Origin: Bacteroidota bacterium
GTDB lineage: Bacteria; Bacteroidota; Bacteroidia; Flavobacteriales_D; Crocinitomicaceae
Direction of reading: 5' to 3'
Length of the DNA stretch: 64,000 nucleotides
Assembly (NCBI GenBank): GCA_016192075.1
Contig: JACPUU010000012.1
Span: 186,001 to 250,000, forward strand
Part shown: piece by piece, positions 40,294 through 49,903 of the stretch
How positions within the stretch are numbered: the first letter of the stretch is position 1
Layout: every line of letters begins with the position of its first letter
The notes under the pieces: generated by a model
Databases searched by the model: none
Seen by the model: the letters and a program-made list of their open reading frames with translations, nothing else
Told to the model about the DNA's origin: nothing
Position numbers and translations under genes: made by a program

Positions 40294-41307
40294 TTAATTC
40301 AATGTGTTAAGCTGATAAGGAGCCGGCGCAAATTCTTTGGTTGATGTCTGGTAGAAATAAAGCACCGATTTTCCGGTGGTTGAATTGCACACTAAAACAC
40401 ATTCCAATCCATCCTGATCCAGGTAAGGAGCAAAATAAATTTTACCGGTATCGCCGGTTGGGTTTGCAGGTAGCTGATAAGGCGCTGCTTCAAATGTTTT
40501 GGTTGATGCCTGGTAGAAATATAATTTTGAAGACCCGGTTGTTGCATTAAACGCGAGCACACATTCCAAACCGTCCTGGTCCAGGTATGGTCTCAGGTGA
40601 ATTTCTCCGGTATCACCGGTTGGCAAACTACCCAGCTGATAGGGTGATTTTTCAAATGCTTTGGTGTCAACGCTGTAGTAGTAGAGGACCGATTTTCCGG
40701 TTTTTGAATTATACGCGAAAACACATTCAATACCATCCTGATCCAGGTAAGGCATTGCATAAAAAGTACCTTCATCACCGGTTGGTTTTGCCGGTAACTG
40801 GTAGGGAGCCAATTCAAATGTTTTGGTTGACGATTGATAGAAATAAAGTTTTGAAACACCGCTTGTGGTATTGGTAACCATTACACATTCAAGCCCATCC
40901 TGATCGAGATAAGGTTCCATGTAAAATTTGCCGGCATCACCGGTTGGATTTTCCGGGAGTTGGTATGGAGCTGCTTCAAAGGTTTTGGTAGAAGCCTGGT
41001 AAAAGAAAAGTTTTGATTTGCCGGTAGTGGTGTTCCAGGCTAAAACACATTCCAGACCGTCCTGGTCAAGGTAAGGTGCAAAGGCATAGGTTCCGGCATC
41101 GCCGGTTGGTGCAGCCGATAACTGATACGGGGCTTCAGCAAAAGATTCGGTAGATGACTGATAGAAATAAAGAACAGATGAACCACTGGTTTCATTCCAG
41201 GTAAGTATACATTCCAGACCATCCTGGTCAAGATAGGGACTGGCTTGTCGTTGACTCATTCCATAAAAGGGGGCAACCAGTAGGATCAGGCTCAGAAATT
41301 TTTTCAT
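40294..41307 (-). CDS. Exported protein of six approximately 54-aa tandem repeats (PYLDQDGLECVL...APYQLxxxPTGDxG)
   Basis: Signal peptide; six units counted directly, last truncated. Confidence 0.88.
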   Translation of the reverse strand: MKKFLSLILLVAPFYGMSQRQASPYLDQDGLECILTWNETSGSSVLYFYQSSTESFAEAPYQLSAAPTGDAGTYAFAPYLDQDGLECVLAWNTTTGKSKLFFYQASTKTFEAAPYQLPENPTGDAGKFYMEPYLDQDGLECVMVTNTTSGVSKLYFYQSSTKTFELAPYQLPAKPTGDEGTFYAMPYLDQDGIECVFAYNSKTGKSVLYYYSVDTKAFEKSPYQLGSLPTGDTGEIHLRPYLDQDGLECVLAFNATTGSSKLYFYQASTKTFEAAPYQLPANPTGDTGKIYFAPYLDQDGLECVLVCNSTTGKSVLYFYQTSTKEFAPAPYQLNTLN

Positions 41308-41320
41308 AGTTCAGCTTTAG

Positions 41321-41350
41321 ATACAATCAAATATACTGGTTTGATTGTAT
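41321..41350 (-). promoter_or_regulatory. 11-bp palindrome overlapping a TATATTTG -7-like box upstream of the 54-aa-repeat gene
   Basis: atacaatcaaa/tttgattgtat arms; minus strand reads TATATTTG at 41335-41328. Confidence 0.5.
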
Positions 41351-41374
41351 TTTTAACAGCAAATCAGTACTTTA

Positions 41375-42259
41375 TCACGATTCCAGGAACTGCAGCATTG
41401 CATTTGTGATCAGTTCAGGTTCCTCTTCCTGCGGAAAGTGTCCTGCATTCGAAAGAGAAAACTGTTGTACTTGTTTGAATACTTTTTCAAACCTGTGCAG
41501 GTATTTTTCGCCGGCAAATTTATCGCTTGCTCCCCAGATTAAGAGTGCTGGTTTTGTTTCAAGAACAGGTATCCGTTTTAGTTGTGATTCAAAAAATGCC
41601 TGGTCGTTGAGCAGTGATTTTGCAAATGCCAGCATTCCGTATCGGTCTTTTCCAGAGCCAAAAGGAGAGGTGTATTGACGCCTGAGTATCCGGCTTAATT
41701 TTTTAGTGCCAAATGATTGCGGCATCAGAAAACGCGGAGAAAAATTTAGTTTCAGGTAAAGAAAAGGCAAAAGCGGACTTTGAAGATTTTTTTTTAGTTT
41801 TTGATACTCCGGTTCATTTTCAGAACTGCCAATCCACGAATTCAGAATAATTATTTTTTTGACATTTTCAGCATGTGTTAAAGCATATTCCAATCCAATG
41901 GGTCCGCCAAAATCATGCAGTACCAGCACAATGTCTTTCAGGTTGAGTGCATGAATTAAACGCGTGAGATTAGCGGTGTGATTTGCAAGCGAATAATCGT
42001 AGTCAGCACTTTTTTCAGATAACCCGAATCCCATGTGATCCAATGCAATGCACCGGTAAGAGCCTGAAAGTTTTTTGATCACATTTCTGAAATCAAAACT
42101 CCAGGATGGGGTGCCGTGTACAAATAGAAGTGTTGTGCCTGCACCTTCATCAATGTAATGCTGCCGGCAGCCATTCTGATCAATGAATCTGGATTCAAAC
42201 GGATATTCGGCTTTATCAAGCCATTGTGGTTGCAATGCGTTCATAGATTTTTTTTTCAA
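41375..42259 (-). CDS. Alpha/beta-fold hydrolase (haloalkane dehalogenase-like)
   Basis: LLFVHGTPSWSFDFRNVIKKLSGSYRCIALDHMGFGLS; LVLHDFGGPIGLEYAL nucleophile Asp; LSNAGHFPQEEEPE. Confidence 0.9.
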   Translation of the reverse strand: MKKKSMNALQPQWLDKAEYPFESRFIDQNGCRQHYIDEGAGTTLLFVHGTPSWSFDFRNVIKKLSGSYRCIALDHMGFGLSEKSADYDYSLANHTANLTRLIHALNLKDIVLVLHDFGGPIGLEYALTHAENVKKIIILNSWIGSSENEPEYQKLKKNLQSPLLPFLYLKLNFSPRFLMPQSFGTKKLSRILRRQYTSPFGSGKDRYGMLAFAKSLLNDQAFFESQLKRIPVLETKPALLIWGASDKFAGEKYLHRFEKVFKQVQQFSLSNAGHFPQEEEPELITNAMLQFLES

Positions 42260-42314
42260 AGATCTGCGAAGCCGCTTTTTTAAATCTTGGTATAAACCAA
42301 TACTTGTAAGGTTT

Positions 42315-42890
42315 TTAAATTTTCAGGGTATTGTACAATTTACTGAAATTGGTAGGGTCAATGTTCAGGTAAGAGGCAATGTATTTGTGAGGTACCAGTT
42401 GTAACAAATGTGGGCTGCGGTTTGTAAAGGCACGAAACCGCTCTTCCATACTTAGTGCATGAAGTTCAGTGTAACGTGTGAGCACTCCAACAAGCAGGTG
42501 TTCGGTCATTAGCCTGAACAACCGCTCAAGAGCCTTTGATTGGTTGAGGGCCTCCTGAAGGTGCGTATGTGATAATTCCAGAACAGTGGAATCACGCATG
42601 CATTGCAAAAAATGAGGAGAAGGTTTTTGCCCGATAAACGATTCTGGTATGGCGGCAATGTCTGGCGGGTAAGCAAAAGCCTGTACATGAATCCGCGTAT
42701 CGCTGTCATAATAGGACATGATAACACCAGTAAGCATAAAATAACAGTTTTGCTGAATCATTCCGGGTGTGATGATAGTCTCTCCTTTTTTGAAACTCCG
42801 TTCACGCAGATGATCACCTATCAGTGCAAAATCAGCCTTGCTGAGAGGACTTAAGGAGTTAAACCGTTCATAGTACGACAGCACATTCAT
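42315..42890 (-). CDS. Crp/Fnr-family transcriptional regulator
   Basis: RSFKKGETIITPGMIQQNCYFMLTGV; ERFRAFTNRSPHLLQLVPHKYIASYLNIDPTNFSKL. Confidence 0.88.
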   Translation of the reverse strand: MNVLSYYERFNSLSPLSKADFALIGDHLRERSFKKGETIITPGMIQQNCYFMLTGVIMSYYDSDTRIHVQAFAYPPDIAAIPESFIGQKPSPHFLQCMRDSTVLELSHTHLQEALNQSKALERLFRLMTEHLLVGVLTRYTELHALSMEERFRAFTNRSPHLLQLVPHKYIASYLNIDPTNFSKLYNTLKI

Positions 42891-42925
42891 GCCTTGAATT
42901 TTTAGGCAAGATACAAAGATCCGGC

Positions 42926-43489
42926 TCAGGGTGGGTAAGGTCCCATGTATGAAATGCACGGATTATTGCCTGTAAAACACTGGTCTGAAAAAGTATAACG
43001 AAGGGTCTGTTTTTCTTCAACAGCAGTTACCGTAAATTCCAGGAAGTTGGAAGCCCACCAGTTTTTGTAGCAATCAATGCCCCCGTCTGCATAATAGTCA
43101 CTGCTTTCAATGGTGTAATGTTCCATGAATTTTTCGAAACTGCAGTCTTTGAATGTTTCTTTTAAGCCGTACCGGCCGGGTTTCAGGTTCAGGACCAGTT
43201 CACCTGAAGTGTTGGTTTTTACGGTTTGTTTTTCACCGGTATCCAGATCAATGAGCAGAAAAGGAGCATTGACAATTTTCTGATAATTGTTCATCTGATC
43301 GTCTGTTGGGTATGCGCCGCCGCAGTATGGAAAATAATGATCAATCGCAATAATTACGTTATAGCGAAAAGCGGCCGAATCAGGTGAGGGTAAAATAACA
43401 GTGGTGTTTGGGTTGTAATATTGAGCCACAGAAACAACACCCGTCATGAGCCGGAAAATGAAAATCAGGAGCACTAAGTTATGTTTCAT
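42926..43489 (-). CDS. Exported hypothetical protein
   Basis: Signal peptide then YYNPNTTVILPSPDSAAFRYNV; conserved function unknown. Confidence 0.65.
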   Translation of the reverse strand: MKHNLVLLIFIFRLMTGVVSVAQYYNPNTTVILPSPDSAAFRYNVIIAIDHYFPYCGGAYPTDDQMNNYQKIVNAPFLLIDLDTGEKQTVKTNTSGELVLNLKPGRYGLKETFKDCSFEKFMEHYTIESSDYYADGGIDCYKNWWASNFLEFTVTAVEEKQTLRYTFSDQCFTGNNPCISYMGPYPP

Positions 43490-43521
43490 CAGCATTTGGT
43501 ACAACTGAAATCCATGCAGGT

Positions 43522-44109
43522 TCACCTGGAAATGTAATACCGCACCATGGGACGGTTTGGAGAGGTTTGATCCACAATTTTAAAGCCTGCTTTTTCAAAT
43601 GATTTGTAGAGCCCAATCCAGGCAAAGGCATCGGGTAGTTTTCCGGATGGAATTGTGGGATACGCCTCCAGAACAGCAATTTCATGTTTTCCGGCATATT
43701 CAATGACTCCTTTTAACAGGGCAACTGAAACGCCTTTATTGCGGTAATCTTTGTGAATAAATGTGCAGGGAATTGACCAAACGGGTTTGGCATCAATGGG
43801 CTTGTGAATTCTGGAACGGGCCAGTTTCTGAAAATCATTCCGCGGAGCCAGTGCTGCCCAGGCTATGGCCTTATCTCCTGAAAAAGCCAGTATACCTGTT
43901 GGCTTCTGCTGGTCAGCCAATAGTTTCATTTTGGTTTTGTTGGCCCCGTTTTTTTTACCTGCTTCCCATTCTTTTGCCGGTAACCGGAAAGACATACACC
44001 AGCAACCACCACAGGCTCCTTTTGAACCGAAAAGAATTTCAAAGGCTTGCCAGTTTTTTTCAGTAAGCATTTCAAAACGCAGTGATTGTGTCAGTGAAGG
44101 ATTTTTCAT
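43522..44109 (-). CDS. GNAT-family N-acetyltransferase
   Basis: WSIPCTFIHKDYRNKGVSVALLKGVIEYAGKHEIAVLEAYP. Confidence 0.85.
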   Translation of the reverse strand: MKNPSLTQSLRFEMLTEKNWQAFEILFGSKGACGGCWCMSFRLPAKEWEAGKKNGANKTKMKLLADQQKPTGILAFSGDKAIAWAALAPRNDFQKLARSRIHKPIDAKPVWSIPCTFIHKDYRNKGVSVALLKGVIEYAGKHEIAVLEAYPTIPSGKLPDAFAWIGLYKSFEKAGFKIVDQTSPNRPMVRYYISR

Positions 44110-44120
44110 AGTATTAAAAC

Positions 44121-44194
44121 TACAAAAAAAAGCCCGTTGTATTGGAAAGATCCTGAAACAAGTTCAGGATGACAATAACCAATACAACGGGCTT
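44121..44194 (-). terminator. Terminator-like hairpin downstream of gcvT with a REP-like hairpin in its loop
   Basis: Minus strand: aagcccgttgtattgg ... ccaatacaacgggctttttttt; inner tcctgaacttgtttcagga. Confidence 0.85.
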
Positions 44195-44210
44195 AATGTA
44201 TGAAACCGGT

Positions 44211-45293
44211 TTATTTTTTGTAAAACGGCAGTGTTACCACTTTTGCTTTAAGCGCTTTGTCTCTGACAGCAATAAAAATTTCACTGCCCGGTGCTGAAAA
44301 TTCAGTTGGGACGTAACCCAGACCAATAGCAATGTTCATAGACGGTGACATGGTTCCGGAAGTAACAATACCAATTTTCTTTCCGCCTGCGTCTACAATT
44401 TCATAATCGTGACGTGGAATACCTTTGTCAACCAGTTCAAAAGCTACCAGTTTGCGTTTTACACCGGCTTCTTTTTGCGCTTTCAGGTTCGCTGAATTGG
44501 TAAACTCTTTGGTGAATTTGGTAATCCATCCCAATCCGGCTTCAATAGGTGACGTGGTGTCATTGATATCATTTCCGTAAAGGCAGAATCCCATTTCAAG
44601 GCGCAGTGTATCGCGGGCAGCCAGGCCAATTGGTTTTATTCCATACGCAGCACCTGCTTTGAAAATAGCATCCCAGATATGATTGGCGTGTTCGTTGTCA
44701 AAATAAAGTTCAAAGCCTCCGGCCCCGGTATATCCGGTTGCAGAAATAACCACGTTTGGTACGCCGGCAAAGGTTCCAACCGTGAAGGTATAATATTTCA
44801 TATCTGCCAGGTTAACATCTGTCAGGCTTTGCAAGGCAGCCGCCGCTTTTGGTCCCTGAACGGCAAGCAGCGAAGTAGCCTCAGACTGGTTTGTCATTTC
44901 AACACCAAATGTGTTGTGTTTTGAAATCCAGTTCCAGTCTTTTTCAATATTTGAAGCATTTACTACCAGGTAATATTCCTGGTCATTCACTTTATAAACC
45001 AACAAGTCGTCTACAATTCCTCCTTCGTTGTTGGGCAGGCATGAGTATTGAGCCTGACCGTTTACCATTTTAGAGGCATCGTTTGAAGTCACTGACTGAA
45101 TCAGGTCCAGGGCTTTTGCTCCTTTTAATTTAAATTCTCCCATGTGAGAAACATCAAAAACACCTACAGCGTTGCGCACGCAATCGTGCTCAGCTTTAAC
45201 GCCTTCGTATTGAACAGGCATGTTATATCCGGCAAACGGAACCATTTTTGCTCCCAGAGCGATGTGCTTTTCAGTTAATGCGGTGTTTTTCAT
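44211..45293 (-). CDS. gcvT: Glycine cleavage system aminomethyltransferase
   Basis: [56 protein letters not shown]. Confidence 0.97.
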   Translation of the reverse strand: MKNTALTEKHIALGAKMVPFAGYNMPVQYEGVKAEHDCVRNAVGVFDVSHMGEFKLKGAKALDLIQSVTSNDASKMVNGQAQYSCLPNNEGGIVDDLLVYKVNDQEYYLVVNASNIEKDWNWISKHNTFGVEMTNQSEATSLLAVQGPKAAAALQSLTDVNLADMKYYTFTVGTFAGVPNVVISATGYTGAGGFELYFDNEHANHIWDAIFKAGAAYGIKPIGLAARDTLRLEMGFCLYGNDINDTTSPIEAGLGWITKFTKEFTNSANLKAQKEAGVKRKLVAFELVDKGIPRHDYEIVDAGGKKIGIVTSGTMSPSMNIAIGLGYVPTEFSAPGSEIFIAVRDKALKAKVVTLPFYKK

Positions 45294-45317
45294 GAGATTT
45301 TGTTTTTATTTATCAGA

Positions 45318-45325
45318 CAAATGTA
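45318..45325 (-). promoter_or_regulatory. Possible -7 box (TACATTTG) upstream of gcvT
   Basis: Minus strand TACATTTG, 25 bp from the ATG. Confidence 0.4.
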
Positions 45326-45473
45326 TAAATAAGTTTGAATCTCTGTTTGCTGCCCGGCAAGGTTTCAGGGGGGCAGCGGTGAATGCCACGGTTGATTAAC
45401 AGAATTTGATAAAAATGTGATTTAAAAATAGCCGGCTCATTTAGTAAGACGTCAGAACATCCGGCGGCAGGTT

Positions 45474-45977
45474 TTACCTTCTCAGCGCATAAACCAGCTC
45501 ATCCACAAACACGCCGTTTTTAAACAGTGTTTTTTCAAAGCGGGCTTCCAGTTTAAAACCTGATTTTTCAAGAACGCGTTGTGAGGCCAGGTTGGTACCA
45601 AACGGACGTGCAAAAATACGATTGATGTCGTACTGTTTAAATGCAATGGGAATAATCTGGCGGATGGCTTCAACAATTATTCCTTTGCCCCAGAAAGGCT
45701 TAGCGAGCCAATAACCTAGTTCTGCATTTTTTTTGTGAATGTCATTTTGCGGGTGAATTCCAATTCCTCCAATAGCCTCGCCTTTCAGATCAATGGCAAA
45801 AATATGAATGGGTTCCTGCATGGCCATGCGTAAAAATGCCTCTCCTTTTTCAGGCGTATACGGGTGCGGAAAACCATCTGTCATATTGCCTGCAATGTTT
45901 GGGTTGTTGGCATAGTTAACCAGCGTGTTCAGGTCTTGTTTGGTCCAGGGGCGGAGAAGAATGGGCGAAGTTGTCAT
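45474..45977 (-). CDS. GNAT-family N-acetyltransferase (RimJ/RimL-like)
   Basis: AELGYWLAKPFWGKGIIVEAIRQIIPIAFKQYDINRIFARPFGTNLASQRVLEKSGF. Confidence 0.92.
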   Translation of the reverse strand: MTTSPILLRPWTKQDLNTLVNYANNPNIAGNMTDGFPHPYTPEKGEAFLRMAMQEPIHIFAIDLKGEAIGGIGIHPQNDIHKKNAELGYWLAKPFWGKGIIVEAIRQIIPIAFKQYDINRIFARPFGTNLASQRVLEKSGFKLEARFEKTLFKNGVFVDELVYALRR

Positions 45978-46022
45978 TTTTTTAATAGTCAGATCCGGAA
46001 TTAATTTTTTTGTACAATGGAA

Positions 46023-46685
46023 TCAGGTTTGTCTGACCAGCAGCCTGATTCCGGCCAGATGCGTAAGAAGAACGACAGGCACAATAAACGCGGGAAGTAA
46101 ATTGTAGGGTGCCTGTAATACCGCCGTATTGGGTTGTTCAAAAGCTAATTGCTGGAAAGGAGATGGTGCCGAAAGTATTCCGTGAATGACCACATTAAAC
46201 AGCAAAATCATTCCGGCAAAATTCCAGATAAGTAAGGCTGTTTTATTTTTTTTGCGACGATAAAAAAAGTAGTAAATCAGCGGAGCTGAAATACCAGTCA
46301 GTATGTCCGGATTTCGTCCCGCAAAGGTCATTAGTTCCGGAATTGTTTTTTGTAAAAAAAGCCAATACAGAAAAAGTTCAACGGGTATTCTCACGGTGTT
46401 TATCAGTATCAGCTGACCGGGATTGAAACCATCAATAAACCGCCTTCCGCGTTGTGTACTGAAAAGAAGAAGAATGGTTAAAACCGGCGGACCAATTAGC
46501 AGGAGAAGGCGCGGAGGTATTGTATTTGTAACGGTATAAAATTGTGAATTTGCCAGCAGGTACTGGAAGATAATCCATCCCAGACATACTGCCAGACAGA
46601 TACGTGATTTTCCAGACGCCAGGTATAACAGAAACAGCGTTAGAAGTGTAGTCACCAAAAATAAAATGGAAATGAAAAGGGTCAT
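46023..46685 (-). CDS. Multi-pass membrane protein of unknown function
   Basis: Several hydrophobic segments; no recognised motif. Confidence 0.7.
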   Translation of the reverse strand: MTLFISILFLVTTLLTLFLLYLASGKSRICLAVCLGWIIFQYLLANSQFYTVTNTIPPRLLLLIGPPVLTILLLFSTQRGRRFIDGFNPGQLILINTVRIPVELFLYWLFLQKTIPELMTFAGRNPDILTGISAPLIYYFFYRRKKNKTALLIWNFAGMILLFNVVIHGILSAPSPFQQLAFEQPNTAVLQAPYNLLPAFIVPVVLLTHLAGIRLLVRQT

Positions 46686-46699
46686 ATGCTTTGCTTAGA

Positions 46700-47149
46700 T
46701 TATTTCTGCTGGTTTACAAAGGCCTTTCTGGTAGCTATCAATGGTATACCAATCATCACCAGAGCAACCAGGTTGATGATGACAACATTGTGAATAGCCC
46801 CGGTGTAAATGGAAATTCCGGAGTCTATTACAAACCAGGATAGCAATGCAATCCAGAGATACCGGTATGCCCATTTCTCTTTTTTCTTAAAGGCATTTTC
46901 TGAAATGCCGATCATCAGCAAATGAAAGCCCACAATGGTTCCGCCAATGACACCCCAATTCCAGTTTTTGAAAAGAAGTACTTCGGCTGAAAGTTCATTT
47001 CCGCCAAAGAAAACCGCTTTGGTAAAGGTGTTGTGCAGGTCAAAAATAAAGCTGTTTCCGGCAAAGGCACAAAGTATTCCAATAGACACCGCCATCCAGT
47101 TGGCGTAGGTCAGCCATTTTTGGTAGAAGTAAAATTTTTGATCTGTCAT
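46700..47149 (-). CDS. Small multi-pass membrane protein
   Basis: Four hydrophobic segments; start at 47149 preferred. Confidence 0.7.
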   Translation of the reverse strand: MTDQKFYFYQKWLTYANWMAVSIGILCAFAGNSFIFDLHNTFTKAVFFGGNELSAEVLLFKNWNWGVIGGTIVGFHLLMIGISENAFKKKEKWAYRYLWIALLSWFVIDSGISIYTGAIHNVVIINLVALVMIGIPLIATRKAFVNQQK

Positions 47150-47420
47150 GATAAAAACAAAAGAGTGATTAAAGATATTTAAATTTTTTTGAAACACGGA
47201 TTTAACCGTTGATTCATAATTCTTTAGATGGCTTTATTAAAAGCGAATAGCCACTGCCCGTTGGACGGAGTTGGAAAGAACATTGTTTGGTTGCTTGTTG
47301 TTATTATCCATAAATTTCCTGGTATAATCCGCGCAGAGCAATTTTTTCAGGACGAATCTATTTGCCTGTTGTCAACAAAATCAGAAACAAAATGACGCAC
47401 CGCATCAATGCTGCTTAACT

Positions 47421-47451
47421 AAAAAAGGGACGCCTGGTAACAGGCATCCCT
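47421..47451 (-). terminator. Rho-independent terminator at the end of the 51.9-47.5 kb gene run
   Basis: Minus strand agggatgcctg-ttac-caggcgtccct followed by tttttt. Confidence 0.85.
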
Positions 47452-47473
47452 TCAGCAAGCGTGTATTAACAGC

Positions 47474-48826
47474 TTATTTGGTGACCAGAATTTTTTTGGT
47501 TATGCTGCCTCCGGAATTGGAAATGCGGACCACGTATTCTCCGCTGTAAAGCGTGCGTACGTCAAAATAAGCAATGGTTGTTCCCTGGTAAAGCGTGGTA
47601 CTTTGTATCAGTTTACCCTGCAGATTGTAAAGATCAAGTGATATATTTTCGTTGTTCAGTGATCCGATTTGGATGGCAACAAATTCGTTAGACGGATTTG
47701 GGTATAGCTCAATGTTTGCATTTTGCAAATCTGTAGACACAATACCAGCCGCAGAAGGATCGTAGGTGGTAACAGCTTCAGAAATGGAAGTGACTTTAGC
47801 CGCTGTTTTATTTCCATAAAAGGTTGGGCCAACCGCATAGGGATAAGCGGAGTTCCATTCGGCATCTACCGTGCAGAAATACGCATAAGTGCCGCCCGGA
47901 TATTCCGGTGTAACACAAAAACGTCCGTTGTGTTCATCCAGGTAATCTGCTGTTGGTCCGGCAACATATTCGTAATCTTCACGGAAATATCCCAGCGGGT
48001 ATGTACTGCTTACTGCTGGTCCGTCAGTTACATCAGTTCCGTCAGCATAAATGGTTCTTACGGTAATGTTTCTCAATTCGTAGCTTGATTTGATGCGTGT
48101 AATTCCACCGGTGCCGTCAGCATTGGCATAGCCATAAGCGCCGTAAATCGGAAAACCATCATACGCGTATCCGATCAGGGGGGAATGAACGGTGCTGTCA
48201 AGCATGTAAAGTCCGTCTGCATCATAAAGTGTACAGATATTTGATAAAACGGCAAGATCCAGATCATACGCACTTGGATTCTGGTGATGGTGATAATTTC
48301 CCATGGCAGGATGTCCTTTGGAACAATCAAATCCGCTCATTTCAGCAACCACCGCGTCGCGGTTCCAGATATTGTCACCGGTTCCTCCCAAAGGGCCTCC
48401 GGCTAATGAACTGGTTGAATTTTTCCAGGATACGCCGTCACGGTAATCAAATAAAGCTACACCATTAATAAATACACCAATGTTGCCCATTGTGGTAGCG
48501 GTGGGCGTACCCGTATTTTCAGATGGGTTTAACGGGAATTTGAAAATTGCATTCTGGTCACTGGCCAGTGAAGGATTGCCATCCAGAAAAGGGCCGGTAA
48601 CGTAAGCCGGAACGCCGCTGGTGGTAATGTATACCCAATTGCTGGAATATTGCACCGTTTCTACATTGGCCAATACCGTTTCAGCAATAGGTGTTGAGTT
48701 GCCAGACACGTAGTGCTGACCTGTAATACCGGTTGTATTAATCATCCACGACGTAATTGCAGGTCCCTGGGCAATTGAGGCAGTTCCAAATACTACTGCT
48801 GAAAGCGATAAAAGTGTTTTCTTCAT
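47474..48826 (-). CDS. Exported YHYH-domain-like protein with T9SS type A sorting domain
   Basis: GNYHHHQNPSAYDL, SPLIGYAYDGFPIYGAYGY, LDEHNGRFCVTPEYPGGTYAYFCT; CTD IELYPNPSNEF...KKILVTK. Confidence 0.78.
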   Translation of the reverse strand: MKKTLLSLSAVVFGTASIAQGPAITSWMINTTGITGQHYVSGNSTPIAETVLANVETVQYSSNWVYITTSGVPAYVTGPFLDGNPSLASDQNAIFKFPLNPSENTGTPTATTMGNIGVFINGVALFDYRDGVSWKNSTSSLAGGPLGGTGDNIWNRDAVVAEMSGFDCSKGHPAMGNYHHHQNPSAYDLDLAVLSNICTLYDADGLYMLDSTVHSPLIGYAYDGFPIYGAYGYANADGTGGITRIKSSYELRNITVRTIYADGTDVTDGPAVSSTYPLGYFREDYEYVAGPTADYLDEHNGRFCVTPEYPGGTYAYFCTVDAEWNSAYPYAVGPTFYGNKTAAKVTSISEAVTTYDPSAAGIVSTDLQNANIELYPNPSNEFVAIQIGSLNNENISLDLYNLQGKLIQSTTLYQGTTIAYFDVRTLYSGEYVVRISNSGGSITKKILVTK

Positions 48827-48871
48827 AAGCTCAAAATATCTTTAGTTTAGTGGTTAGACGATATCACTTGT

Positions 48872-49903
48872 CTAATCCTTCGGTGCTGGTAAAAAAAGTT
48901 CTTTTGGGTAGGCAAATGCAGGGTTGAACAAAAATTCCCTGTCTGACAGCGTGAGTAAAAAAGCAAGCAGGTCTACTTTTTCATTTGAGCTTAGCACCAT
49001 CGGATTCAGGAGTAAAGGTGATAATGTAGAACTTTCTTTAATTCCGCTGGTATAGTGATTGAGTACTTCAGAAATAGTTTTAAACCGGCCGTCGTGCATG
49101 TAGGGAAATGAAAATTCAATGTTGCGCAGCGTTGGCACTTTGAATTTTAAAGAATCCTGCGGGTCTTGTGTAATCTGCATCCGGCCGTAATCGTTAAAAG
49201 AGGAATCAATTGGAAGGCCATTGTTCTCAAATCTGAAATTGCTGAACAAAGGTTCGGTATGACATTTGTTGCAATGCTGCGTGAAAAGAGCATAGCCATT
49301 TTGTTCCTGTGCCGTGAAGCTGGCCTGGTTACGTTTTACCTGGTCGTATTTGGAATTGGCACTTACCAGTGACACCATAAATTGAGCAATGGCTTTCAGC
49401 AGATTTTCTCCGGTGGCCGTGCTGTCTCCAAATGCGTTGTAAAATAGTTGCCGATAAAAATTGCTGGCATTTAATTTTTGCAAAACATGCGCAGTGTTTT
49501 CACCCATTTCATCGGGATGATTGATAGGAGCCAGTGCCTGCATATCCAAGTGATTGATAGCACCGTTCCACATGAAAGATGTGTGCCAGGCAAGGTTCAT
49601 CAACGGGGGAGAATTGCGGGTACCGGTGCTGTCACCAATGCCGTGACTCACATTGTGATCACCGTGTGTAAATGCATTGTAGGGTGAGTGGCAGCTGGCA
49701 CAGGATATGGTGTTGTCTGCCGACAGAATCGGGTCATAAAAAAGTGCTCTGCCAAGTGTTGTTTTTTCTGTGCTCAGCGGGTTTTTTGAAAAATCATAAA
49801 CGGGCTCAGGCCATTCTGCCGGCTTTTCGAATGATGAACTATTTGACCTGCATGCCGCCAGTCCAAAACAAATCACCGCGAGTTTCAGGGGTACATGTAT
49901 CAT
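48872..49903 (-). CDS. Diheme cytochrome c peroxidase-family lipoprotein (MbnH-like)
   Basis: Lipobox LAVICFGLAAC; CASCH and CNKCH heme motifs; KVPTLRNIEFSFPYMHDGRF; adjacent to MbnP-like gene. Confidence 0.85.
   Translation of the reverse strand: MIHVPLKLAVICFGLAACRSNSSSFEKPAEWPEPVYDFSKNPLSTEKTTLGRALFYDPILSADNTISCASCHSPYNAFTHGDHNVSHGIGDSTGTRNSPPLMNLAWHTSFMWNGAINHLDMQALAPINHPDEMGENTAHVLQKLNASNFYRQLFYNAFGDSTATGENLLKAIAQFMVSLVSANSKYDQVKRNQASFTAQEQNGYALFTQHCNKCHTEPLFSNFRFENNGLPIDSSFNDYGRMQITQDPQDSLKFKVPTLRNIEFSFPYMHDGRFKTISEVLNHYTSGIKESSTLSPLLLNPMVLSSNEKVDLLAFLLTLSDREFLFNPAFAYPKELFLPAPKD

Noticed and set aside
45294-45473. Glycine riboswitch upstream of gcvT
   Set aside because: No recognisable paired aptamer core; only a possible -7 box is visible.
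47198-47420. Possible ncRNA in the long intergenic gap
   Set aside because: No clear promoter plus structure beyond the terminator of the neighbouring minus-strand operon.
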